From Nyssa sinensis (lineage: Eukaryota; Streptophyta; Magnoliopsida; Cornales; Nyssaceae), in the NCBI GenBank assembly GCA_008638375.1, contig CM018033.1, positions 13,173,380-13,237,379 on the forward strand: a DNA stretch of 64,000 bases, written 5' to 3'. The notes beneath the pieces are model-generated. The model was not told where the DNA came from. It was given only the letters and a program-made list of their open reading frames with translations, and ran no database searches. The position numbers and the translations under genes are program-made. This document shows positions 49,139-61,956 of this stretch, in pieces; position 1 is the stretch's first letter, and the number at the start of each line of letters is the position of its first letter.

Positions 49139-52100
49139 TTTTTTTTTCCTTTGCAAATGCAACCCAAACAGTGGATTAATCTTAGAACAGAGGTGGGATA
49201 TCCTATTCCCCAAACAACACATTAGTTCAATTTATTAACCCACTAACCAAACACCCCATATTCCATTTAAACACCATATTACACGTCACAACACTGGGCA
49301 GCCCCTTGAGCGGGTGGGTCGGGTCTGACCCGACCTGGTTTGGCCCAAACCAACACAACCAATAGCCAAATGCGTTTTCCTACAGCAACTCCAATGGTCT
49401 CTTCCGTCGACAGCGACTCGTCCGGCAACGGATTTTTCTTACGGTTTTCCACTTGGCCGGAACCTATTTTTCATGGGCAACTCGAATCTACCCTCGATTT
49501 TCAGATTAGAGCATCGAATCTCCCCAAAACGGGAAGAAACTGCAGCTCCAATGGAGCTGTGCGATTTTTCGGCCAGACCAGCCACTTTCTTCCTTATTCC
49601 CTACCCTTTTCTCTACGGTTTTGACCCAAATAACTTCCTATTGACTTCCTGCACTTAAGAGGATAAATTCCTCATAATTAGGATCAAGTTTTAATGCACA
49701 AGAGTCATGAAAACCATTCACAATACATAACCTGCAACTGCCCCTATTTTTCCTTTGTTTATAAACCTTTTCCTTCGGTTCTTTTTGCAAATAAAGCCTA
49801 GATTCATGCTGGTTATGACCCTACATTCAATCTATATTTCATGCTTAGAATAAAAAAATAGAATTTGATTCAGCTTACCCTGTTTCGAGTTGGCACGCTG
49901 TATTCTTTTCGAGTCGTCCAATTTCGCTTCCTGAATCTCAACGCCTCAATCCTGATTTCCTTGCTCTATTTCACTCTTATTCTTCTCGCATTCAATCAAC
50001 CCATGCATAGATATACTATAATCAGTTCGGTTCCCCCTCTTCAGCGCCTCACCATTTCTCTCTCTCTAATCCCTTCTATTCCACACACTTATCACCTCAT
50101 CACTTGTTTTTGAATTAAAACTCCTTTCCCTTATCTCCTTGCCATGTATATGTATGTATATGTATATATATATATATATATACAACTTAACCACAAAATA
50201 TATATACTTATATATATACCTTGCATGCCCAGCAACTTATATATACATATATATAGTTCTATATATAATTACATAAATAATAATTTATCTATTTTACTTT
50301 ATTTTATTTTATACTAAATTTTTATTTATTATTACTTTATTTTTTTATTTTTTTTATTTCGGTATTCGTTCATGACTTGCTCGAGCATCGCCCGGGCATT
50401 ATCCATACTTCGATTCCATTGAGCTTCCAAACCGTCCATTTTATTTATTATTAAAACAGAAAGCCCTAACGGCTCGGGTTTACATGGCTCGCTTGGTTTC
50501 AATTCGGGTCGGGGTATTACAAGTACAATGGATCATAACTGGTTCTTGGCAATATAATATAACTGTAGCTTTTTAGGGCTATGGTTACTGGGCTGCCGCG
50601 AACATAACTAGTTGGCCCCTTTTGGCCAGAGGTACAAGTGTACAAAATGGTTCTTTGTACAAGTGTACAAAAATCATGATCAAGATATATGGCAGTTAAT
50701 ACATTCCACAAGATAGAACAATATCATAAATGTGGATTCAAAAAACATTGTGGCAAATATAGAGTACAATTTGGTAGTGTATGAAAAACTGATGACATGG
50801 CTAGAAGTATTACATGCAAAGATCGAATATTACTTACCTCTTACTGTATTCTTTAGAAAGTCAGACCACTTTCTCTTTTCCTTTCGATATTCTTATGATT
50901 TAGGAAACACGTCTTAGTCTATCTTTACATTGGCCATGTTATTCATCAAATTTTATGTCTTATTGCTATAAGTATCTCATTTACTAAAATAGACTCTACT
51001 ATTGAGTCCTGGAACATCGAAGAAAGTCAATTTAGGCTTTCACGGACTTCTATACTAAAAAGGGTAAAATGTTCATTTTTCATTTTACCCGTCTTTATTT
51101 TTCAGGACCTAATTTTCACAAATCAGACTCTACCGTTGAGTCTGGAATACTTGAAATAATAAAAATTCACTATTCATTCACTTTAATCAAAGTCCGTTTG
51201 ACTCACATTTGACTTAGGGGCATTTTAGTAATTTTCTCCTTTTTAAATTATATATATAATATTTAACTTATTTATTTCTTGGGTTATTTCACAATTAACC
51301 CTAAGTTCAAGGTCTATTTCTAATTTATAAAACATTTGGGTTAAATCCATAATTTCAAAATTTATTATTCCTATTTGGAATAGCCAAACAGTGGATAAGC
51401 TACTAAATTGGGATAAGTTATCCCTATCCCCAATCAGGCCTTAATTCAATTTACAAAGTATGTGCCCAAACACTTCAATTCCCATTTAAAATATAAACCA
51501 AAATGACACAGTATTGAGGGTCCATACTTGCGGGTGGGTTGGGTCTGACCTAAAACCGAACCAAATCCTAACCTTAAGACCCGACATTGTGCTTCTTTTT
51601 CGGTGAGTCTCCGGCGTCTTCTCTAGTACTGGCGACCATTTTCTGATCGCCTTTCAACATGAGATCAATGTGATTTTCTTCCATTTTTAATGAGGAATAC
51701 AACTCTAGGTTCAGTTTATCATTTTATCCAACAGAACATCACGAATATGGGGAATTCAGTGGGTCTCCAGTGAGACCCGATTTTTTGGTGAGTTACTAAA
51801 TTCTTATTTCATGGCTTTTGAGCCACTGTTTTTACCAAATGTTTCCCCCATTTCATTTCTGCATCTAAGAGGGACAATTCCTTATTGTTTATCTTAAGTT
51901 TTAACATAAAATCGCAATTCTTTATTTTTCACCACTGACCTACAACTAGAGTTTTCTTGCTCAATTCTAAACCATTTCAATTGATTCCTTTTGCAAAATG
52001 ATATATATTTCATGCTCTTTCAAACCCTATATCCAAATCAAGCTTTTATGCTTTGAATAAGAAAAACAGAACTTGAAATTTTACTCATTTGGTGAACTTA

Positions 52101-52364
52101 TGGCTCGTAGTTTCTATCCTTCTTTTCTCCTTTTTCCTCCTTTGCTTCACTTCTGAATCCTCAAGCTTCAAATTCAGTCTCAGTTTCTTCTTTCTTTTTG
52201 ATTTTCTCTATTACTCCTCATCTCTATTTATAAGCTAAAACTGTTGCCCTCATTTTTCTCTCTCTTTCCCCTTTTCTTCCTCCCTTTTCTAACTTCCCTC
52301 TTTGATTTTTTTCTTGCTTTTAATTCTCTAACCTCATGCATTAATTTTTATTTTGATCTTTTTT

Positions 52365-52710
52365 ATATTATATATATATAACACACACTAACACACTCTC
52401 CAACTCACACACACTACGACAGTGCCTCATTTCCCTTTCTTTCTCTATACACATATATTTCTGATTATATATATATAGATATATACACTACCTCACATAT
52501 ATATATAATAATATATATACCGTATATATATATACCGTATATATATATACACACACATATATACTTATACATATATATACATGTATAATTTATACATAAT
52601 TTTGTATATAGATATATATATATGTATATTTATGCTATATATACATGTATATATATATATACTCATATATATATATACACATATATATACATAAGTACGC
52701 ATACACGTAT
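52365..52710. repeat. TA/CA-rich simple sequence in LTR N
   Basis: Long alternation of TATATA, ACACAC and CGTATATA. No gene. Confidence 0.9.
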
Positions 52711-55700
52711 TTACGTATACACGACTTCTCGTACAACCGGGTTCCTTGTAAGAGTGTTTCCTGGGGTACTCTGGATTGCTTGAAATTACATCGTGTGTTT
52801 GACATCGTGAGGTGTTTTCAAAATTGTACATCTATCTCATTACAATGCATGTTCAGATTACAACTTGGTCTTACACTGGTTGACCCGGTTTACCTCGGAT
52901 TGAGTGCTATACTCTGGGTCGGGGTATTACATGGAACATTATTCATTTCAAATTCTTTTGTATGTTTGACCTTGTCAAAGAGTTATAGACATCCTATCTT
53001 TCTTTAGATTCATGAGTACCCTTTGGTTCTAGGACTGGTCTACTCATGTGTCCCTCGCATTAAAACTTCCTTAATGTAAAAACATTCTTTTGATCTTATT
53101 CTTATCACTTACCAGAGATTCATATGTTTATTCCCATTTTTATGGGTTACTGGTTAAGTCGATCCATTTGTCTCATTTTGAACTAACTTATTGGCAGGAA
53201 TGCCTTCACATCATTACTGATCTTTGCTTTGGATTCATATGTACCCAATCTCATGGGTTGGACATGTAGACAAAATTAGTTCCAATTATAATTTCCCAAA
53301 CATACTTATTAGTAAAAACTCATTTTTTCATTCTTGTTCACAATTGAACATTTCACAAACTCATACTATCCCATTGTTATTGGTTGGGGCATAGTAATTT
53401 TACATTAGCTCCTTACTTCTTTAAGTCTTATTGGACTTATTGGAAGGTTCTCAGCGTTATATTTTTCCTTCTTACTTACTGATCTTTGATATCCTATTTG
53501 TTATTTTTTCAAGAACTTTTAGATTAAGGTTTTATGTTATGTTGATTTTGAACCTTGCAGATCATTTTAAATTAACTCTAACCTCGAGTTCTATGAATTT
53601 TTCTAAATTTATTTTGCCATTCTTTTACAAAATATATCTATGATAGCCAAAAGTCATCGTCTTTCCCAAAAGTGGTTGTAATCTAGTCCATCCTCCGATG
53701 TTGCGCTATCGAAATTCTTACTTGAAATATGTAGAATAAAACCCTATGAGCTTTGGGAAAAGCTCATGAGTAACTTAAGTTCCCTATCATGGATTTTCTT
53801 GACCTTTTTACTTAACTTTCATGGATAGCAATATAAAGAACTGTACTGAAAGCTAGTAGAAATTATAAAAGATATGAATCTAATTGAGGTTTGTAGGATA
53901 TATTGTAAAATCAAGCAAGTGTTCATGCCAGTCTAGTTTTGTAAGAAAAATCATGATATCATAAAAGTTGAAGCTGTAAAAATATATTATATGTCAAACA
54001 TATATAAGCTATGTCCCTTGCAGACCTAAAATAGTCACCTGGGTGACTAAATGTAATTTAAAGCTCTAGGCTTACACGGCCTATCCAATTCAGACTTCTG
54101 GTTGAGTAGCTTACCATATTCAAACTTCTAACCAAGTCACTTATATAGACTAAGGTCTACCATATTCAACACCCGACAAGGCATGTAGGGCACATAAACT
54201 TTGTACTAAAATATGCTTACAAAACACTCTTTAGGCTATCCATGTTATTCAAAACATTTAAAGAGATGCTACTTAAAAGCATGCAATTCAAATATTATCA
54301 TAGTGTTCTAAAGTTTTCATGGTGATAAATCATTTAGTATTAATAATCTGAAAAGATACAAGTTTGTAAAACAACTATATTTGGTGGAAATAAGCTCTAT
54401 TTAAAGGTTCAAGGTTACTCACCTTAGTCTATTAGCATTTCACCTTAATTCTTAGCTATCTTGTCACTGCTTTCGCATTCTTAGACCTCGAATGATTCTA
54501 TCTCTAATAGATTGTGACCTAGGTTCTCACAATTATTAGTGTTCCCAAATGACCTCTAGTCTTCTCCTCCTACCTCTAGTGACAATAGGTGTTATAATTA
54601 TAAAAGGGGTTTTAACTAATCATTTCAACCCTTTTTGTTGTCATTTGTTTCCTTCTTTCAGTCTTTTTCTGCCATTCCATGTCATCCATGACTTACATGG
54701 GTCCTATGGCAGTGTTTAACATTCATTAAATATTAATTTAAGGGTGCATTTCTTAAGGACCTATACTTCAAAAGTTTTATTTGGTGAAACAGAATCCACT
54801 ATTGGGTCCAAAATAGTTATAAAAGCTTAAGTATGAAGTTTCATAATTTTTGGTGTTCGTTTATCTCCTTAACTAAAGCTACAAATTAAACTTGCACACT
54901 AAATGTTCCTATTGATCTTCGTTTATATATTTAGAAAATTAGTTTGCTAAAATGAAGCTCAGCATTGGGTCTAGAGCATTGAAAATCCTTAAGTTGGCCT
55001 TTTTTGGATCTTAATTTGGTCATATATAGTATTAATTATGCTAAATAAAGTTTTTAGGGACATAAATGTCATTTTGGCATTTGTTTAGGTGCAAAATGGT
55101 CATTTTGACACTTTTAGGAGCACTTTTGTAATTTATCAAAAATCATGGGCTTTTGTGCAATTAACTTAACTTCTATTTTAATTTAATCAATTTTCTAATT
55201 TAGGCCCTAATATAATTAAATAGAACTTTTGGGGCCAATCTATAATTTTAGAAAGTTATTTATTACTTTTCTATTTTAGAGAGGCATTTTTGAATTTTTA
55301 AGTTTTTTGGTCTGGGCCATAGTGAAATTTCCTTAAATTGTTGGGGTCGGTTTTGTAATGAAAGTTTCGGTTCAAGGGCTTTTAGAGTTTCTGTTGAATC
55401 CTTTTGTTTTTTCCAAAAATGTCAACCGGTCTAGTTGCATATTAAACGAACCAGCGTAAAACTGCCCAGAACCGACCAATTTGCCACGTCATTAACGACA
55501 CGGCCAAAATGATGTCATTTAGTGGTAACCTAATTCCATTTAACCTGCGGTCAGGACCCGAACTCGTTAACCATTCCAAGACCCGACCTGACACTATTCA
55601 TCATCTTCCTCGATGAACTAGTGTGCTACTGAAAACCCTAGTCGGTTTCAGATCTTATTTCACAATGTTTCAAGCATGATTTGTCACATCTCGAACCCCA

Positions 55701-56439
55701 CCCTACACGGATGTCGAGGACGTGATGCCAGTTAGTCGCCTTGCCGGTTTGTCGCCCAACAATGCGACCAACCAAAGGCGAATTTCTGAACTTACCAATG
55801 AATTGCATTCCAATGTAGGGTCAGAGCAGCAGAATTTAAAACTTTTTCATCTCGGAAATGCAACTCGTTTATAGATACCATAGAGGTACATACCACAGAG
55901 CAAGTCTAGAATCAGACATATAACACAGAGCACATCTAACATCTCTAGAGTACCATTATCGTGAGCTATACCCAGATATTAGTAAATTTAATCATATCAT
56001 AACACTCACCTGAATAACCAGATTCAATCCACAAGAATCCAAGTCTTCACAAATCAGTGCCATCAGATTCTTTACTTGGAATGCCACTCAGCCTATCCAT
56101 GTCATATCATAGTGTCTTCTAGTCCAATGGAGATAAATCCTGAAAAATGTTAGGATAATGGGGTGAGCTTAAATAAGCCCAGTGAGTAACACAGGTTCCC
56201 TGTCATAGGTTTCAAAAACCCAGTTCTTGCTTACAAAGCACATGAAGGGTTCAGTTATTCTGAAGTAGTAGTTTTATAAATTCACTTAATGTAGTTAAGT
56301 AGAATAAAATAGATCCGAACCAAACAGTACAAACAGATCAGAACAGAACAGATCATAACACATCATAACAAAACATAACTAAACAGAACAGAACAGAACC
56401 TAACATAACAAATCAGATCAAAACAGTAACCAATGTCAA

Positions 56440-57420
56440 TATATCAATCAGGGACACAGGCATGTCATCAGCGGAGCGGAACATAACAGAACGGAGTAGA
56501 GACAATATATCAATCAGAATCAAAGGCCTAACGGGACTGAACATAACGAAACAGGAGCAGAAACAATATATCAATTAAAGACAAAGGCATATCATCAACG
56601 GGACGGAACGTAACAGAACTGAGCGGAAACAATATATCGGTCAAAGATACAGGCATATCATCAACGGAACGGAACATAACGGAATGGAGCAGAAACAATA
56701 TATCAATTAGAATCAAAGGCATAACGGGACAGAACATAACCAAACGGAGCAGAAACGATATATCAATCAGAATCAAAGGCATATCATCAACGGGATGGAA
56801 CATAACAAAACGGAGCAGAAATAATATATCAATCAGAATCAAAGGCATAACGGGATGGAACATAACGAAACGGAGCAGAAATAATATATCAATCAGAATC
56901 AAAGGCATATCATCAACGGGACGGAACATAATAGAACAGAGCAGAAACAATATATCAATCAGAATCAAAGGCATAACGGGATGGAACATAATGAAACGGA
57001 GCAGAAAAAATATATCAATCAGAATCAGGGCATATCATCAATAGGACGGAACGTAACAGAACTGAGCGAAAATAATATATCGGTCAAAGATACAAGCATA
57101 TCATCAACGAAATGGAACATAACAGAACGGAGCACAAGCAATATATCAATCAGAATCAACGGCATAACTGGGACGGAACATAATGGAACGGAGCAGAAAC
57201 GATATATCAATCAGAATCAAAGGCATATCATCAACGGGATGGAACATAACTGAACGGAGCAGAAACAATATATCAATCAGAAACAAAGGCATATCATCAA
57301 CGGGACGGAACGTAACAGAACTGAGCGGAAACAATATATCGGTCAAAGATACAAGCATATCATCAACGGAACGGAACGAGACAGAACTGAGTGGAACAGA
57401 ACATAACAAAATAAAACTAG
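56440..57420 (-). repeat. 60/66-bp alternating minisatellite in LTR K
   Basis: About 15 units built on GGAACATAACGAAACGGAGC, AATATATCAATCAGAATCAAAG and GGCATATCATCAACGGGA. Units of 60 and 66 bp alternate over part of the array because the ATCATCA block is present or absent. Repetitive open frames on both strands (for example 56528-56989) are artefacts of periodicity. Confidence 0.9.
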
Positions 57421-57898
57421 AGTAGACCATATAACAGAACTAGAGTAGACCCGAATAGAACAGGAGAGCAGGATAGGACAAAATCATGCCACGTGTAATG
57501 CAGTACAAAAGGGTATGCATTCAAGTATACACATTTAAACAGTATAGCATATAAAACAGTACAGTGTATCAAAATACAGTATCTAAACAGTGTAACTTAT
57601 ACACCAAGTAAGAAGTTCCAAGTTACTCACAAACTGTTCGCTTATCTCCTTGCACAGATAATTTGATAACCTCCTAGATATTGTCTCAGGCACATGTTTG
57701 TATATCCTGAATAATCATTATCAATCATAGACAAATCAGAATTTAACCATTCATGACTTATTCATCATCTTAGGTATCTATCAAATTACCTAAGGTAGCC
57801 TAGTAGCCTACTACCCTTTTCATTGGGTTTCATCTGAGGCTATTACATTCTTTACTTAGGCTTAGTAGTCATCAGGATTATAATCTAAGTCATTTAGA

Positions 57899-58168
57899 CT
57901 TCAATCGTTGTCAGTTAAGTACTTACTCAACCCTAGGGGCAAAATGGTAATTTTACCATTCTTGTCCCAGACTCTGTCATGGTCCTCAGAATATCTCATA
58001 TATCGTATATATGAAGTTCTAAGTCTTTTAGGACTTAAATCGTTATCAGTTAAGTACTTATTTAACTTTAGGGGCAAAATGATAATTTTATCATTCTTGC
58101 CCCGAACCCTATCGTGGTCCTTCAGAATGTTCCACATATCTCATATATAAATTCGTAAGTCCTTTGGA
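57899..58168. repeat. 130-bp tandem duplication in LTR K
   Basis: Two copies starting near TTCAATCGTTGTCAGTTAAG and TTAAATCGTTATCAGTTAAG, each with an AGGGGCAAAATGGTAATTTT-type phrase. Confidence 0.85.
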
Positions 58169-58499
58169 CTTCATTTGGTATCTGCTTTAGATCATCGGGA
58201 CATATCGATCATTTTCTATTTTACACGTTGACTAGTTTCTGAGTCTTATTTAGCCCTTCAATTTCCATAATCATGCTTAGGATAATTTATCAGATCAGAT
58301 TGGCCTTTATTTGGCCTCTACTTCAGCACTTACCGTGCTCAAGGGTATTTTGGTCATTTTACATTTTGTGTAATTCTGACCCCGAATCATTATTTAATCA
58401 AGTGTACAGTTTCACGAGTTTCTGGGCTTCTATCGGTATCAATTTCATCCCAATTGGACTTTATTTAGATTTCATATAGCATCAGAGGCATTTTGGTAA

Positions 58500-58905
58500 T
58501 TTCACATGTTGTATAACTAAACTTTTCAGGACTTCATTTCATAAAATGGACCTCACCATTAGGTCTAGAGTGTCCGACATAGTTAAATTGGATTATCTTT
58601 TATGTTTAATTGGCCCTGGGTATCACTAGGGGCAATTCAGTCATTTACCATTTGCATGTCTGTATTTTTCGAAACTTAATTTCTCAAATCGAACTCCACC
58701 GTTGAGTCTGAAATGCCTAACATAATCAAAATAGACTATCTTTTATTTTTATTTGGCCCTAGGTATCATTAGGGGCAATACAGTCATTTACCATTTACGT
58801 GTCTGTATTTTTCGGAACTTAATTTCCCAAATTGAACCCCACCATTGAGTCCGGAATGCCCGAAATAGTAAAAATACACTATTTGTTTATTTAATTTGGA
58901 CTTCG
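58500..58905 (-). repeat. Three U3 monomers in LTR K
   Basis: Period about 150 bp; core CCCACCATTGAGTCCGGAAT and variants, each with an AGGGGCAATTCAGTCATT-type phrase. Related to monomers in F, M, H, N and L. Confidence 0.8.
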
Positions 58906-60530
58906 TTTGACCTCTTTAATGTCCAGGGGTAAAATAGTAATTTTACCTAATTAATAAAATAATTAAATTCATTATTTTATTATTTGATTATTTTTCAGGG
59001 GCTTATATGCATAATTTTTCCAAAAGCTGAGCCAGAATGTAATTTTACAAAACAGTTAGGGGTCAAATCGTAATTTAACAAAGGTTTGGGGGTTCAAATT
59101 AGAATTTCATAAAATAAAGGTTCAGAACCGTCCGGTTTTAGGGTTCAATTTGTTGAACCTGGTCCAAAACTCTAAAACCATCCGATTCATTAGACCATGC
59201 AGAACCGGAATGTGATATCCCCTCTATTCCCAATTTAGCCCCTTATCCGTGTCTAGGTTAACTTAATTCCCATTTCAGATTTATTATCCGTGTTACCTAA
59301 ACAGGCTGATTTCAATTTTAAATTTTGAAACATAACCCTCAAAATGGTGCTGTCCCACTTAACCGTTTGTGAGATGGGTCGGGTCCTGACCCGAACCCCA
59401 GACCGACCCAGTCACTGTTCATCGTCTTCCTCTTCTTCTTCCCCAGTTTTGCCCTTAATTCTCGATTTCTTTCCTTTTTGATTTCGTGATATTTTGGCCA
59501 CGATTTCTTACTGCTATTCATCCCAAATGATTTCTAGATGTTAGGCCAACATCTTGGCATTATTTTTATGCCTCGAATCAAGCTCAAATGCTCGGTCCAA
59601 TGGTGGATAACCAAACTTGTAATTGGCTAGTAAATGCCTGTTTTTGGCCTAAAGTTGATGGGATTTCTTTAGTTGTGATCTATGGATCATGGGATTCAAG
59701 TCCCCATTCACAAAATCAAGTTTAGAGCAAGACTTGTGGGGTTAGGGTTTCATGGCCGAAACCTGCAACTCGACGATTCTCTATGCTCTTAGGGCCATTT
59801 CATCTAATTTTTGTTGCATTGTGATCCCTACATCACCTAGGTCAAGTCTGAGCAAGCCAAAATCAGTTTGGCTTGGGTCGAATTAGACCTGCTACATGGA
59901 AGGTCATCAATGGCGGATTCTACAGTTTAGGGTTCTTCGAGCCCTGTTGGCCCTTCCAAATCAGTTCCTGGTGTTTACTAGTGTTAAAATAAATCCATGC
60001 ATGCAGTTGCTAGGGTCCGAAACATCAAAAACAGTAGCAATAATCTAAACAAAAAACTAGACAATTTGGGGTTATACCTCTTGGTTGACACTGCTCCCTC
60101 ATTCATGGCTCAATTCTGATCTTTGGGCCTTTCCAAATGCAGTCACACTTCCTTCATGGTGCATTTGAGTGAGACACCACTTGCATGCACACACCATGGA
60201 CATACAAGCTTGCATTCACATTGTTTCTCTCTCTAGACTCTCTTTACTCAACCTTCATGATACACACATACAGAAAACCACTTCCTCCCATGTTTGAGTG
60301 TAGCCCCCCTTTTGGAGGTCCCAAGGTGTGTATATATATATATACATATATTATTATTACATACCTATACATATACATCTCTATATCTAGATGCATGTAT
60401 ATCAGAGATTCAGTGGGATCATATGGCTGAGGTGGGATGAGGTGGCTAATGATGAAGGGTTTGCATGTATGGCTATTGGCCAATTTAGGAGGCAGACCTG
60501 GGTAGATTTGGTTCATATACAATTCTGTTG

Positions 60531-60538
60531 TATTTATA
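60531..60538 (-). promoter_or_regulatory. TATA box of LTR K
   Basis: Minus-strand TATAAATA about 510 bp inside the LTR 5' end, next to the tRNA-like module. Confidence 0.55.
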
Positions 60539-60547
60539 GGCACAAAG

Positions 60548-60626
60548 ATGTTGGTAGCCCACTTGGTAATTTTTTGGGTGCCATGTGCTTGCTCATTTAG
60601 GTCAAGGGTTCAAGTCCCCTTGGCCT
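60548..60626 (+). other. tRNA-like module in LTR K
   Basis: A-box TAGCCCACTTGG (60555-60566) and B-box GGTTCAAGTCC (60607-60617); the T-arm CAAGGG...CCCTTG pairs. Acceptor stem unclear. Antisense to the LTR, just upstream of its TATA box. Confidence 0.5.
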
Positions 60627-61956
60627 CACTTTTGGCCATTTTCCATATTTTGGGCTTAGGCCCTATTTGGCTGTGCAGAATTCTATTTTCACTATTTCCT
60701 CCGTAATTTCTTTTCTGTTGCTTCTTTTTCGACGCAGTTTCTTCCAGTCATTTCTTATTTCAGTTAGCTTCAATGTCAAGGGCCCCGCGTCGGTTATTAT
60801 TTACTTGGGATTTCCATAGTTAGCTAATTCAAGTTCCAGTCAGTGTTAAAATGACATAATTTCTCCTAATTAATTGATAATTAGGTTCCGGTATTGCACC
60901 CTCTTCTCTAGATATGTTTAGTCATTTTATTGGTCTATCGTGACCGCCGAGAGATTATGATTAATTTCCTTAATCATTCCTTAAATCGGTGCTAATTAAT
61001 AATTAGCAGACTAATTGTTAATTAAGCAAGGTCGGAGTGTTACATGATTTCTTCCCCTTATTTATTCTAAACCAATCCTAGAGTCGCTATGATTGTTTTG
61101 GTATCACTTTGGAGCTTTGAATTGAGTTGAAAAGCTCAATTCAACACCCATGGTCGTTTTTGAATAATCTTCCATATTAGTCTCAATACTCAACCAAATC
61201 GATCGTGGTTTATTCCTATAAGATCCTTGGATCATGGGGATCCTTTCCTAATTCCTAGAATTGAGCTTAGTGCTCAATTTCCTAAGGTTAGAAAATTGAC
61301 CCATTTCTATTTTTGGTCGGATCTAGTTGTTGTTAAGTCTATTCCACTTGATATTTCCTATTTTGTGAATCATTTTACATGCAAGTTAACTTCTAATGAT
61401 CAAAAATAGGTTTTGTTTAAGTTAAGTTTTGGGCATTATTTCAAGCTACCATTAATGGCGGTTCAACCTTGAACTGATTATTTCAAAGCCTTATAAGCTC
61501 ATATTTTGGTCCTAACATTTTTGAAATTCATATAGGAACTTAATTGAATGAAAATAGTTTGAATCCTAACCTATTTGAGTGGTTTTGCAAAATCTCCCCC
61601 TCCTTCTCTCTTTTCTTTTCTGTTTGTTCTAGTAGTCCTTTGAGCTCCTTTGCACACAAATCTCTATCTCTAATTTCTGCTAAGTCGTGGTTTGTGCGGG
61701 CTTGTATATATGTATAGAGAAAATCTTGTCTCAAGGTGAATGAATTCAAGCTTATTGAATGGTTAAGGTGGCCTTCTATAACAATTTCGGCCCTGTAGAC
61801 TACTATGGTGGGTTAAGGGAGGCTGCATATAATTTTCTTGGATCAATTGCATGCATTCATCATTTTCCTTAATTTTCTCAATTTTCCTCTTTTATATAAA
61901 TATATATATAGACACATATATACACATATTACCACACCCTAACCGTGTGTTCCAGT

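Larger units (their letters stand above)
36435..50521 (-). mobile_element. Gypsy element H with two long LTRs and a gag remnant
   Basis: LTRs 36435-39554 (3,120 bp) and 43696-50521 (about 3,126 bp without LTR I) are colinear. Flanks AGTAT (36430-36434) and AGTAC (50522-50526) are a TSD with one C/T change. PBS at 43681-43692, PPT at 39555-39571. Only a gag zinc-knuckle remnant is coding-like; the rest of the 4.1 kb interior is non-coding. The LTRs have diverged more than those of the LARD, so this is an older, likely non-autonomous insertion. Confidence 0.9.
43696..50521 (-). repeat. H 5' LTR, interrupted by LTR I
   Basis: Segments 43696-44525 and 48221-50521. Colinear with the 3' LTR, including the 72-bp duplication (44399-44525), monomers (48729-48950), a tRNA-like module (49065-49138) and hairpin TGAGCT/AGCTTA (44007-44023). 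Confidence 0.88.
35460..52931 (-). mobile_element. Solo LTR N (3.38 kb), split by element H
   Basis: TGTCACGACTCGAAACCC (35460) to GGTCGGGGTATTACA (52931), with perfect TSD TGGAA (35455-35459 and 52932-52936). Segments are 35460-36434 and 50522-52931. U3 monomers lie at about 50990-51235, with a minus-strand TATAAATA at 52225-52232. No internal domain is present. Confidence 0.9.
55682..61044 (-). mobile_element. Solo LTR K (5.36 kb)
   Basis: TGTCACATCTCG (55682) to GGTCGGAGTGTTACA (61044), perfect TSD TGATT (55677-55681 and 61045-61049), minus orientation. It shares terminal sequence with J and the LARD LTRs. It carries a 130-nt putative exon (56010-56139), hairpin (56164-56181), minisatellite (56440-57420), duplications (57899-58168 and 58500-58905), TATA box (60531-60538) and tRNA-like module (60548-60626). 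It is the longest LTR here; no coding. Confidence 0.93.
52932..61956 (-). mobile_element. Old gypsy/LTR remnant L, split by solo LTR K
   Basis: Segments 52932-55681 and 61045-61956. The left end resembles the interior of H (phrases near 52990-53090 and 40240-40320). Further right are LTR-type elements: a GAGCTTTGGGAAAAGCTC hairpin (53739-53756), U3 monomers (54780-54840 and 54950-55000) and ACTCACCTTAG. Outer boundaries were not found; no ORF. Element C (61957) cuts its right side. Confidence 0.6.

Noticed and set aside
53431..53643. 70-codon hydrophobic open frame
   Set aside because: Low complexity in old gypsy interior, with no homology visible.
56528..56989. 153-codon minus-strand open frame with repeated hydrophobic motif
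   Set aside because: It is the translation of a 60/66-bp minisatellite whose period is a multiple of three; no start context or homology.
56440..57420. CRISPR-like regular repeats
   Set aside because: Units are fully tandem without unique spacers, in a plant retrotransposon LTR.
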